NCBI GenBank assembly: GCA_025350425.1
Contig: JANXXW010000004.1
Span: forward strand, 1-10,102
DNA length: 10,102 bases
DNA from: Rhodospirillales bacterium
GTDB taxonomy: Bacteria; Pseudomonadota; Alphaproteobacteria; Acetobacterales; Acetobacteraceae
Direction: 5' to 3'
Below, piece by piece: positions 1 through 7,427 of the stretch. The translations under genes and the position numbers were made by a program. Position 1 is the stretch's first letter; each line of letters opens with the position of its first letter. A model generated the notes under the pieces. That model did not search any database. It saw only the letters and a list, made by a program, of their open reading frames with translations, and was not told the origin of the DNA.

Positions 1-641
1 GCCGCCATGAACGCCAGCGTCTCGTCGATGCGCGACGCGATATCCTGGTAGCGCGCGGCCAACGGCGAACGGGCGGCGAAGTCGAGGTTCCAGCGATGCA
101 CCTCGTGCAGGTCGGCATAGCCGCCGCCGGCGAAGGCGCGCAGCAAATTCAGCGTGCCGGCGGACTGGAAATAGCCGGTCTCCATGCGGGTGGGGTCCGG
201 GATGCGGGCGGCGGCGGTGAACTCCGGCCCGTTGATGATGTCGCCGCGATAGGTGGGCAGCGTCTCCCCGTCCCGCGTCTCGGTGTCGGAGCTGCGCGGC
301 TTGGCGTATTGCCCGGCCATGCGGCCCATCTTCACCACCGGCACGGACCCGCCGAAGGTCAGCACCACCGCCATCTGCAGCAACACGCGAAAAGTGTCGC
401 GGATGGTGTTGGCGGTGAAATCCGAGAAGCTCTCGGCGCAATCGCCACCTTGCAGCACGAAGGCGCGCCCGTCGGCGACCATCGCCAACGCGGCCTTGAG
501 CCGCCGTGCCTCCCCTGCAAACACCAGCGTCGGATAGCCGCGCAGCTTCGATTCCATGGCGGCGAGCCGCTCCGGGTCGGGGTAGGCGGGCAACTGGCGC
601 GCAGGACGGGTGCGCCAGGTGTTGGGGGTCCAGCTTGTCAT
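1..641 (-). CDS. aroG: Class II 3-deoxy-7-phosphoheptulonate (DAHP) synthase, C-terminal part beyond left edge
   Basis: This enzyme condenses phosphoenolpyruvate and erythrose 4-phosphate, the first step of the shikimate pathway to aromatic amino acids, in the cytoplasm. Only the first 213 codons are present; the gene continues past position 1. The start at 641 gives an N-terminus MTSWTPNTWR followed by PAYPD near residue 18, as is usual in plant-like class II enzymes. Clear family motifs follow: LQGGDCAESF at residues 63-72, where Cys68 should be a metal ligand; KMGRMAGQYAKPRS at 104-117; and YRGDIING at 131-138. Class I enzymes do not have these motifs. No good Shine-Dalgarno is seen. The gene lies 42 bases downstream of the NRAMP gene on the same strand, so the two may be co-transcribed. 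The family call is very secure. The symbol follows actinobacterial usage and is less so. Confidence 0.95.
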   Translation of the reverse strand, partial: MTSWTPNTWRTRPARQLPAYPDPERLAAMESKLRGYPTLVFAGEARRLKAALAMVADGRAFVLQGGDCAESFSDFTANTIRDTFRVLLQMAVVLTFGGSVPVVKMGRMAGQYAKPRSSDTETRDGETLPTYRGDIINGPEFTAAARIPDPTRMETGYFQSAGTLNLLRAFAGGGYADLHEVHRWNLDFAARSPLAARYQDIASRIDETLAFMA

Positions 642-683
642 GCGCGAATTATGTCGGCTTTCGCGGCCTTTGGCGAGATAGCG

Positions 684-1937
684 TTACGAGACGAACACAC
701 CACCTACGCCGCCGATGACGCCAAGCGCGCACGTCACTGCCGCTACCGCCACGACCACCCACAGATACACCCCTTTTAACCGCACCGCAGGCGGCAGCGC
801 CTTCACCGCGAGCAGTATCAGGAAACCGAGCACCAGCGGCAGCATCAGCGCGTTCATCACCTGTACCCCGACGTTGAGTGAGACGAGATTGGGCGCCACG
901 CCCACCGCCACCGCGCTGCCGACGATGCAGATGGCGTACACGGCATAGAACCATCGCGCCTGGCTGGGGCGGTATTCCAACGACCGGCGATAACCCGCGA
1001 CTTCGCCAAGTCCCCAGGCCAGCGCCAGCGAGGTCACGATGGCTGCGATCAGGCCCGCTCCCAGCACGCCGAGGCCGAACACGAGACGGCCGAACTGGAA
1101 CCCGAGATAGGGCGTCAGCGCGCTGCTCATCTCGCCCACCGTGGTCAGCGTCGCCTTGCTGTCGTGCGGCGCGATGGTGGCGGCGGCAGAGATCAGCACG
1201 GCGGCCATGACGAGCTGGGTCACGACGGCGCCGATCGCCGTATCCCAGCGCGCGGCCGTGAAATGCTCTGGGCGCAGCTTCTTATCGGCGATGGCGCTCT
1301 GCTGGTAGAACACCATCCAGGGCATGATGACCGCGCCGATGTTGGCGGCAACGAGGTAGAGGTACTCCGGATCGGTGGCGCGGATATCGATCGATTGAGT
1401 TGCCATGGTGGCCAGGTCAGGATGGGCTGCCCAGGCCACGAACAAGAACGCCACCTCGAACAGCCCGATTATGATGGCCGCCCGTTCCACCCGGCGATAG
1501 GAGCCGGTGGCTACGATCGCCAGCAGGGCCACCGCCGCCATCGGCAGGGTGATCGCGTGCGAGACGCCGTATAGTTCTCCAACGCCTGCAACTCCGGAGA
1601 ACTCGGTCAGCAAAGCGCCGATGGTGGCGACCGCCAGGCCCGCCGCCGATATCCAGGCCCAAAACGGCCCGAACGTGTCTCGGATCAGCTCGCCGTGACC
1701 GCGCCCGGTGAAGATGCCGAGCCGCACCGTCAATTCCTGCACTACGTACAGAATCGGGATCAGCGCCAACTGGAGCAGCAGCAGCCGATAGCCCCATTGT
1801 ACCCCGCTCTGCCCGGCAGTGATGATGCTGCCCACGTCGGTGTCGGCGAGCATGACCACGAGACCTGGGCCAAGCACCGCGAGGAAACGCGCGCGCCGGC
1901 TAGGGCTGAGCACGGAGTGGGAGGGTAATTCGGACAT
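684..1937 (-). CDS. NRAMP-family (SLC11-like) metal ion transporter with non-canonical metal-site motifs
   Basis: The 417-residue protein is an integral inner-membrane carrier with about eleven hydrophobic helices, the usual NRAMP length. The start at 1937 places the first helix (VLGPGLVVMLADTDVGS) near residues 21-37. It aligns without gaps to the MntH pattern from GP in helix 1 to GY about 25 residues later. On that alignment the signature DPGN becomes DVGS (residues 34-37). In helix 6, MPH(N) becomes MPWM (205-208), followed by FYQQSA. The metal-binding Met and Asp are therefore kept, while Asn, Pro and His are replaced. Relatives with ADTDVGS-type motifs are, from memory, common among proteins annotated only as NRAMP-like, and their substrate is uncertain. 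I therefore do not call it mntH. An alternative in-frame start at 1979 would add 14 residues. The frame stays open to 3002, but that part is antisense to cysS and does not resemble a transporter. The stop is TAA. Confidence 0.9.
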   Translation of the reverse strand: MSELPSHSVLSPSRRARFLAVLGPGLVVMLADTDVGSIITAGQSGVQWGYRLLLLQLALIPILYVVQELTVRLGIFTGRGHGELIRDTFGPFWAWISAAGLAVATIGALLTEFSGVAGVGELYGVSHAITLPMAAVALLAIVATGSYRRVERAAIIIGLFEVAFLFVAWAAHPDLATMATQSIDIRATDPEYLYLVAANIGAVIMPWMVFYQQSAIADKKLRPEHFTAARWDTAIGAVVTQLVMAAVLISAAATIAPHDSKATLTTVGEMSSALTPYLGFQFGRLVFGLGVLGAGLIAAIVTSLALAWGLGEVAGYRRSLEYRPSQARWFYAVYAICIVGSAVAVGVAPNLVSLNVGVQVMNALMLPLVLGFLILLAVKALPPAVRLKGVYLWVVVAVAAVTCALGVIGGVGGVFVS

Positions 1938-1976
1938 GGGTTTACCGACTATCAGCGTTGGTTGGCAGTGATGGTT

Positions 1977-1999
1977 CATTTGCGAATAAGTCGCAAGTG
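1977..1999. promoter_or_regulatory. Near-perfect dyad in the divergent NRAMP/cysS intergenic region, possible operator
   Basis: Arms TTGCGA (1980-1985) and TCGCAA (1991-1996) flank a five-base AT-rich spacer. After one mismatch the symmetry continues for two more pairs, giving about 23 bases. Its centre is about 50 bases upstream of the NRAMP start at 1937. This is a plausible place for a metal- or stress-responsive regulator to sit over the promoter. No known box was matched, and the regulator is unknown. Confidence 0.35.
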
Positions 2000-2105
2000 C
2001 GGGGTGCGGCTCCAGGCGCCCGCTGTGGCTGCACGAACCCGCATGGTTCGCTGGACTGTCGCGCTGTAGTAGGCTTGAAGCTCCCCTACCCGGAGAAGCG
2101 ATCCC

Positions 2106-3443
2106 ATGCCCACGCTGCGCCTGCACAACGGCCAGTCCCGCGCGAAAGAGGACTTCGCGCCGATCGATCCCGGCAATGTCAGGATGTACGTGTGCGGACC
2201 GACGGTCTACGATCGCGCCCATGTGGGCAACGCCCGGCCTGTGGTGGTCTACGACGTCCTCGCCCGCCTGTTGCGACGGCTGTATCCGCGTGTGACCTAC
2301 GTGCGGAACATCACCGACGTCGATGACAAGATCAACGCCCGGGCCTTGGAGCTGGGCGAGCCGATCGCTGCCATCACCGCGCGCACCACGGCAGCGTTCC
2401 AGGCCGACATGGCCGAGCTTGGCGCGTTGCCTCCTGACGTTGAGCCGCGCGCCACCGACAGCGTTCCCGAGATGATCGCAATCATCGAGCGTCTGATAGC
2501 GGGCGGCCACGCCTATGGCGCGCAGGGCCACGTGCTGTTCGCTGTCGCCAGCTTCGCCGAATATGGCCGCCTGTCCGGCCGCAGCCCCGACGAGTTGCTG
2601 GCCGGCGCCCGCGTGGAGGTGGCCGCCTATAAGCGTGATGCCGGCGATTTCGTGCTTTGGAAGCCGTCCCCGCCGGAATTGCCCGGCTGGGACAGCCCAT
2701 GGGGCAGGGGCCGCCCCGGCTGGCACATCGAGTGCAGCGCCATGTCCTGGCGCTATCTGGGTTAGAGCTTCGACATCCACGGCGGCGGCAGCGACCTGAT
2801 ATTCCCGCACCACGAGAACGAGGTGGCGCAAAGCCTGTGCGCCTTCCCCGGCTCCAGCTTCGCCCGCGTCTGGCTGCACAATGGGATGCTGAACGTGGAC
2901 GGCGTGAAGATGTCCAAAACCCTGGGCAACTTCTTCACCGTGCGCGAGGTGCTGGACCAATGGCCCGGCGAGGTGATCCGCCTGTTGCTGCTGCGCGCCC
3001 ATTATCGCGGCACGCTGGAGTTCTCCCAGGCGCTGTTGGCTGAAAGCCGGCGCGAACTGGACCGCTTCTATCGGGCGTTGGAGCGCAACCCGGTCGAGTC
3101 GGGCGACGTGCCGGACGCTGTGATGGACGCGCTATGCGACGACCTCAACACGCCGCTCGCCCTCTCGCACATGCACGCGCTGTCCGACGCGGCGATGTCG
3201 GGAGACGCTCGCGCGGCAGCCGGATTGCGGGCGGCCGGTGAGCTGCTCGGCTTGTTGGGCCAGGCACCCGAAGCATGGTTCCGGGGCGATGGCGACGCCG
3301 TGATCGATGCCGCCATCGCCGAACGCGTGGCAGCGCGCAAATCCCGCGACTTCGCCCGTGCCGACGCGATCCGGCGCGAACTGGAGGAGCAAGGTATCGT
3401 TTTGGAGGATAATCCGGCCGGCACGACGTGGCGCAGGCGCTAG
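2106..3443 (+). pseudogene. cysS: Cysteinyl-tRNA synthetase interrupted by an in-frame TAG at codon 220
   Basis: CysRS charges tRNA-Cys in the cytoplasm and is normally essential. The start at 2106 follows GGAGAAG at suitable spacing. The N-terminal part has YVCGPTVYD (Cys30, zinc ligand), the HIGH-type HVGN at 39-42, RNITDVDDKI, and WHIECSAMSW (Cys210, zinc ligand). Codon 220 is TAG (2763-2765). The same frame then continues without a shift as SFDIHGGGSDL, PHHENE (His235 and Glu239, zinc ligands), KMSKT at 268-272, and a complete tRNA-binding C-terminus ending RRR at codon 445. Full length matches the family. Translation as written would give a 219-residue fragment lacking KMSKS, so probably inactive. 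No other damage is visible, so the lesion is recent, is an error, or is suppressed. trmJ follows four bases downstream, suggesting an operon. Family certain; whether it is a true pseudogene is open. Confidence 0.9.
2763..2765 (+). other. In-frame amber codon inside cysS
   Basis: The context reads CTG GGT TAG AGC TTC GAC ATC CAC, translating as L-G-stop-S-F-D-I-H. Many CysRS proteins have an acidic or other polar residue at this point (LGE.FDIHGGG type). One G-to-T change from GAG would create the TAG. Confidence 0.95.
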
Positions 3444-3447
3444 GGGC

Positions 3448-4239
3448 ATGACCGGCCGCGATGGCGGCGCCGATCTGGTCCCGCTTGGCAACAGCCCCGT
3501 CGTGATCCTGGTGCGACCGCAACTCGCCGACAACATCGGCGCCGTGGCCCGGGCAATGGCCAATGGCGGCCTGTTCCATCTCCGCCTAGTTGCCCCCCGC
3601 GACGGCTGGCCACAGGAAAAGGCTTGGAGGATGGCCTCGGGCGCCGACCGCATCCTCGACGCGGCTCCGGTGTTCGCGACGGTGGCCGAGGCGTGCGCCG
3701 ACCTGCACCGCGTGTTTGCCACCTGTCCGCGCCCGCGCCACATCATCAAACCCGTGTTGACCGCGCGCGGCGCTGCCGCCGAACTGCGGGTCGTGTCAGC
3801 GCTCGATTGGCGCGCCGGCATCCTGTTCGGGCCGGAGCGCGCGGGGCTCGACCGCGAGGATCTCGCCTGCGCGGACTCGCTGGTCCGCATCCCACTGAAC
3901 CCGGCGTTCAACTCGCTGAACCTGGCCCAGGCGGTGATGGTGGTGGCCTATGAGTGGTGGACTGCGGCCGACGAGACCCTGCCTCGCCTGCTCGGCACGC
4001 ACGAGACGCAGGTGGCGACCAAGGGCGAACTGGATAATTTTCTCACCCATCTCATTGCCGAACTCGACGAATGCGGCTTTCTTCGCAACGTGCCCAAGCG
4101 CCCCGGCATGGTGCAGAACCTCCGCCACCTGTTCCAGCGCGGCGAGGTGACCCAGCAGGAGCTCCGCACGCTGCACGGCGTGGTGACCGAGCTGTCGCAT
4201 GGACGGAAGTTGCGAGAGGCGCGTGCGGGACTTGGATGA
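3448..4239 (+). CDS. trmJ: TrmJ-type tRNA (cytidine/uridine-32-2'-O)-methyltransferase, SPOUT family
   Basis: A 263-residue SPOUT-fold methyltransferase expected to transfer a methyl group from S-adenosylmethionine to the 2'-O of residue 32 in the tRNA anticodon loop. The three family motifs are present. Motif 1, RPQLADNIGAVARAMAN (residues 23-39), carries Asn29 and Arg35. Motif 2 is LFGPERAGL (126-134). Motif 3, IPLNPAFNSLNLAQAV (148-163), belongs to the knotted cofactor site. About 100 further residues form the C-terminal helical extension of TrmJ rather than a short TrmL-like protein. The start at 3448 lies four bases after the cysS stop with only GGGG before it, so translation may be coupled to cysS. 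If so, the cysS amber codon could reduce its expression. An earlier in-frame ATG at 3307 lies inside cysS and adds no family-like sequence. The family is secure; the exact nucleotide modified is inferred. Confidence 0.88.
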   Translation: MTGRDGGADLVPLGNSPVVILVRPQLADNIGAVARAMANGGLFHLRLVAPRDGWPQEKAWRMASGADRILDAAPVFATVAEACADLHRVFATCPRPRHIIKPVLTARGAAAELRVVSALDWRAGILFGPERAGLDREDLACADSLVRIPLNPAFNSLNLAQAVMVVAYEWWTAADETLPRLLGTHETQVATKGELDNFLTHLIAELDECGFLRNVPKRPGMVQNLRHLFQRGEVTQQELRTLHGVVTELSHGRKLREARAGLG

Positions 4240-4293
4240 TCATCGTGCCGGTCAACCCCAGAAGCCTACGCATTTGCCAGCTGGAGAGAAGTC

Positions 4294-5955
4294 ATGAACA
4301 TGGAATATTCGGGCCGTGATACCGAACGCACGAGCCAACTTCCCGCGACGGTGGACGCCGTTGTCATCGGCGCCGGGTTTTCCGGCCTGTACATGCTGCA
4401 TCGCCTCGTATCGCTTGGTCTGAAGGTTCAAGGTTTCGAAGCTGGCAGCGGTGTCGGCGGCACGTGGTTCTGGAACCGCTACCCCGGTGCCCGTTGCGAT
4501 GTCGAGAGCCTGGAATACTCGTATTCCTTCTCGCCTGAATTGGAGCAGGAATGGCGCTGGTCGAAGCGCTACTCCGAGCAGACCGAAATCCTGAGCTACA
4601 TCAATCACGTCGCGGACCGCTACGATCTGCGGCCGCTGATCCGGTTCGACACGCGCATCGTCTCCCAGGTCTATGATGAGACACGCCAAATGTGGGATCT
4701 GGTCACGGCCCAGGGGCAGTCCATCGCCGCGCGCTTCTGCATCATGGCCACCGGCAACCTCTCGACACCACGCGTGCCGGATTTCGCGGGTATCGAGCTA
4801 TTCGAAGGCAAATGGTATCATTCCGCACTGTGGCCGGCTGAGGGTGTCGATTTCTCCGATCAGCGTGTCGCGCTGATCGGGACGGGCGCCACCGGTGTTC
4901 AGATGACGCCGAAGATCGCGCAGCAGGCCAAACACCTCACGGTATTCCAGCGCACCGCCAATTTCAGCGTGCCCGCGCGCAACGCCGTCCTCGACGACGA
5001 AGCCGACCGCACTCACAAAGCCAGCTACCCCGCACGGCGACAGCAGGCGGCGCGAACCAGCTTTGGCATCTCAGGCGTGCCGGCGCCGACACGATCGGCA
5101 TTGGACCTGTCGCCCGACGAACGCGCACGGTCCTATGAAGCGATCTGGGCACAAGGCGGCAGCGTCTATTTCCTCTCGACCTTTACCGACCTGCTGACCA
5201 GCAAGGCCGCCAACGACACCGCCGTCGAGTTCGTCAATCGCAAGATCCGGAGCATCGTCCGCGATCCGAAGACGGCGGACCTGCTCTCGCCGCTCGATCA
5301 TCCCATCGGCACCAAACGCCTTTGCGTCGATACCGAGTATTACGAAACGTTCAACCGGGGGAATGTCAGCCTGGTCGATGTCCGGGCCGCCCCCATCGAG
5401 GAGATCACGGCGACCGGCATCCGCACCGCGGACGCTCACTACGAAGTGGACGCAATCGCGTTCGCGACCGGGTTCGACGCCATGACGGGCGCGTTGCGCG
5501 AGATAGACATCCGGGGCAAGGGCGGCCTGACGCTGGCTGAGAAATGGGTCCATGGACCGACCACCTATCTCGGTCTGATGGTCGCGGGCTTCCCGAACCT
5601 GTTTGTCGTCACCGGGCCGGGCAGCCCTTCGGTGAAGGGGAACATGGTCCACTCGATCGAACAGCACGTCGATTGGATCGCCGGGTGTATCGCGCATCTT
5701 CGCTCAAACCACGTCGCCGCGATCCAGCCACAGGCGGCGGCAGAGCGGGACTGGGTTGCCCATGTCAATGAAGTCGCGGATGGGACGCTCTATCCGTTGG
5801 CGGATTCGTGGTACAGCGGATCGAACATCCCCGGGAAGCCCCGTGTGTTCATGCCCTATGTCGGCGGCATCGCGGCGTATAGCGCGATCTGCCGAGACGT
5901 GGTCGCGTCCGGCTACCGGGGCTTTGCGTTGGTAGGCGATACAAGCGCCCTTTAA
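4294..5955 (+). CDS. Type I Baeyer-Villiger monooxygenase (cyclohexanone monooxygenase-like)
   Basis: A 553-residue cytoplasmic flavoprotein that should use FAD, NADPH and oxygen to turn a ketone into an ester or lactone. Two Rossmann motifs are visible: GAGFSG (26-31) for FAD and GTGATG (196-201) for NADPH. Between them lies the Baeyer-Villiger fingerprint FEGKWYHSALWP (170-181), fitting FxGxxxHxxxWP exactly. GGTWFWNRYPGARCD (55-69) and Lys341-Arg342, placed like the catalytic Lys-Arg pair of cyclohexanone monooxygenase, also fit, as does YSGSNIPGK near 507-515. Length is typical (about 540). GGAGAG at 4282-4287 supports the start at 4294; a second ATG lies two codons later. It is 54 bases after trmJ on the same strand with no evident terminator, so read-through transcription is possible. 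Natural substrate cannot be told; cyclic, linear or aryl ketones and steroids are all used by relatives. Confidence 0.93.
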   Translation: MNMEYSGRDTERTSQLPATVDAVVIGAGFSGLYMLHRLVSLGLKVQGFEAGSGVGGTWFWNRYPGARCDVESLEYSYSFSPELEQEWRWSKRYSEQTEILSYINHVADRYDLRPLIRFDTRIVSQVYDETRQMWDLVTAQGQSIAARFCIMATGNLSTPRVPDFAGIELFEGKWYHSALWPAEGVDFSDQRVALIGTGATGVQMTPKIAQQAKHLTVFQRTANFSVPARNAVLDDEADRTHKASYPARRQQAARTSFGISGVPAPTRSALDLSPDERARSYEAIWAQGGSVYFLSTFTDLLTSKAANDTAVEFVNRKIRSIVRDPKTADLLSPLDHPIGTKRLCVDTEYYETFNRGNVSLVDVRAAPIEEITATGIRTADAHYEVDAIAFATGFDAMTGALREIDIRGKGGLTLAEKWVHGPTTYLGLMVAGFPNLFVVTGPGSPSVKGNMVHSIEQHVDWIAGCIAHLRSNHVAAIQPQAAAERDWVAHVNEVADGTLYPLADSWYSGSNIPGKPRVFMPYVGGIAAYSAICRDVVASGYRGFALVGDTSAL

Positions 5956-6041
5956 CGCGCAGTTGGAAAAGCGGCCTTGCCGGAAAATGCAGACTTTCAT
6001 CTGCGCCCAGGCAGGTCCGAACCGTCATGATGAAACAACTG

Positions 6042-6061
6042 AATTGTGCATGACCACAATT
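6042..6061. promoter_or_regulatory. Perfect inverted repeat upstream of the binding-protein promoter, possible operator
   Basis: AATTGTG (6042-6048) and CACAATT (6055-6061) are perfect inverted 7-base arms with a 6-base spacer. The site lies about 40 bases upstream of the proposed -35 box, where an activator would usually bind. It sits in the least GC-rich part of the window. The regulator is unknown. Confidence 0.4.
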
Positions 6062-6101
6062 GGTTGGGCATCAAATGGCTTACTGCAAAGTAACTACTTC
6101 C

Positions 6102-6129
6102 TTGAAAGAAAGGGAGCGCTTGATACAAT
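6102..6129 (+). promoter_or_regulatory. Candidate sigma-70 promoter for the substrate-binding protein gene
   Basis: A -35 box TTGAAA (6102-6107) and a -10 box TACAAT (6124-6129) are separated by 16 bases, each one mismatch from consensus. Transcription would begin near 6136, leaving a leader of about 90 bases before the start codon at 6225. The match is good, but by-eye promoters in AT-richer patches are error-prone. Confidence 0.5.
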
Positions 6130-6224
6130 TAATCTACCACTAAGTAGACAAGCTACCCGGCCGCTGCGATAGGTCCTGCAACGACAGCGAACGACGCTGC
6201 GGGATAAAGCAATCGGGGGGAACC

Positions 6225-7424
6225 ATGCGCGTGACACTACTGGCCGCGGCTGCGGCGGGTTGGCTGGCCTGCACAATTTTTGGGGCCGAAGCACAAAGCC
6301 ATATCAAGATCGGCATCCTGAACGATCAATCGGGTCCGTATTCAGATGTCAGTGGGCGTGGCGCCGTCGTCGCGGCGCAACTCGCGATCGGTGAATTCCA
6401 TACGTCCCATCCACGCATCGACGTGCAACTCGTCACAGCCGATCACCAGAACAAGCCAGACATCGCAGCCGGGATCGCGCGGCAATGGCTGGACGTCGAT
6501 GGCGTCGACGCAATCGCAGATTTGCAGAACTCCTCAATCGCAGCCGCCGTACAGAACATTGCCCATGATCGGAAGAAGGTCTCGCTTGTCACGGGTGCGG
6601 TTACCCCGTCCCTGACCGGGGAAAGCTGCTCGCCAACCGGCGTGGTCTGGTCGATGGATGCCTATTCACTCGCGCTCGGACCTGTCCAGGCTCTGTCTGA
6701 CAAGAAGAAATGGTTTTTCATCACCGTTGATCTGGCGGGCGGGCTCCTGTTCGAAAGCGAAGGCGTGGCCGCCGTCAGCGCGGCGGGAGGCCAGTTCGTC
6801 GGCAGTGCCCGCCACCCGCTCGGAACCCCGGACATGTCGGCGTATCTTCTGCAAGCGCAGGCGTCTGGCGCGAACGTCCTCGCTCTCGCCAACGCTGGGG
6901 CGGACACGATCAACGCGATCAAGGGAGCCAATGAGTTCGGGCTGCGGAACCACGGCATCGCGATCGCGCCGTTGCTGATGTTCGAGCCTGACATCAAGGC
7001 GGTCGGACTCGAGATCGCTCAGGGTATGGTGATCGGCACTGGCTTCTACTGGGACCTGAACGACGACACCCGCGCATTTTCGAAATCGTTCATGGAGCGG
7101 TTCAACCGGGTACCGACCCAGTATCAGGCCAGCGTATACGCCGCCGTGCGGCACTATCTGGAGGCAGTTGCGGCGGTCGGTTCCACGGACAGCGCGGCCG
7201 TTACCGCCAAGATGCGGGAATTGCCGGCCTATTACTTCTCGGATCACCCCGCCCACGTGCGGCCGGACGGCCGCGTCACGTACGACGTGAACGTCATGCA
7301 GGTGAAAACTCCGTCCGAGTCGAAGGGCGAGTGGGATTTGCTGCGTCTCGTGAAGAAAATACCGGCCGAAGCGGCCTTCCGACCACTCGACCAGAGCACC
7401 TGCCCGCTGCTGAAAGCCGGCTGA
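6225..7424 (+). CDS. ABC transporter substrate-binding protein, branched-chain amino acid/amide (type 1 periplasmic fold) family
   Basis: A 399-residue exported solute-binding protein. Residues 1-23 form a signal peptide with an Ala-rich hydrophobic core and an AEA cleavage site before Gln24. A Cys at residue 16 does not fit a good lipobox, so a soluble periplasmic protein is more likely than a lipoprotein. The mature part opens with IKIGILNDQSGPYSDVSGRG (28-47) and has GARQWL-like and D.QNKPD segments typical of LivJ/UrtA-like proteins (Peripla_BP_6). GGGGGGAA just before the ATG at 6225 is the ribosome site. No permease or ATPase gene adjoins it, so it either works with a transporter encoded elsewhere or serves as a sensor. 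It starts 269 bases after the monooxygenase and has its own candidate promoter. Ligand unknown; proteins of this family bind amino acids, amides, aromatic acids and other small organics. Confidence 0.9.
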   Translation: MRVTLLAAAAAGWLACTIFGAEAQSHIKIGILNDQSGPYSDVSGRGAVVAAQLAIGEFHTSHPRIDVQLVTADHQNKPDIAAGIARQWLDVDGVDAIADLQNSSIAAAVQNIAHDRKKVSLVTGAVTPSLTGESCSPTGVVWSMDAYSLALGPVQALSDKKKWFFITVDLAGGLLFESEGVAAVSAAGGQFVGSARHPLGTPDMSAYLLQAQASGANVLALANAGADTINAIKGANEFGLRNHGIAIAPLLMFEPDIKAVGLEIAQGMVIGTGFYWDLNDDTRAFSKSFMERFNRVPTQYQASVYAAVRHYLEAVAAVGSTDSAAVTAKMRELPAYYFSDHPAHVRPDGRVTYDVNVMQVKTPSESKGEWDLLRLVKKIPAEAAFRPLDQSTCPLLKAG

Positions 7425-7427
7425 TGC

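Noticed and set aside
96..779. 227-codon plus-strand open frame across the left part of the window
   Set aside because: It is antisense to the DAHP synthase gene and to the end of the transporter gene, is rich in Ala, Gly, Arg and His, and has no recognisable domain.
1938..3002. Extension of the minus-strand transporter frame upstream to 3002 (355 extra codons)
   Set aside because: It crosses the divergent promoter region and is antisense to cysS, whose motifs are unmistakable. The extra sequence has no transporter-like or membrane character. Long open antisense frames are common in high-GC DNA.
2106..3443. Genome-wide recoding of TAG as a sense codon to explain the cysS amber
   Set aside because: cysS itself and the dehydrogenase gene both terminate at TAG at their normal family lengths, and none of the other complete genes contains an internal TAG.
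2823..3443. A separate C-terminal cysS gene starting at GTG 2823 (split synthetase)
   Set aside because: No ribosome site precedes it, the split would fall inside the catalytic fold, and the zinc site would be divided between the fragments.
3307..3447. Longer N-terminus for the tRNA methyltransferase from the ATG at 3307
   Set aside because: The added 47 residues overlap cysS in another frame and do not resemble the family; the start at 3448 gives normal TrmJ length.
5071..5697. 208-codon minus-strand open frame within the monooxygenase gene
   Set aside because: It is antisense to well-conserved monooxygenase coding sequence, with no start-site signal and no family resemblance.
5957..6006. 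Short hairpins after the monooxygenase stop (GCGCAG/CTGCGC, and GCAGA/TCTGC at 5989-6004) as a terminator
   Set aside because: Stems are only five or six pairs, the outer loop is 38 bases, and no T run follows, so I could not support a terminator here.
5963..6172. 69-codon plus-strand open frame in the gap after the monooxygenase
   Set aside because: No Shine-Dalgarno and no recognisable motif; it covers the inverted repeat and the promoter boxes, so it is better explained as regulatory DNA.
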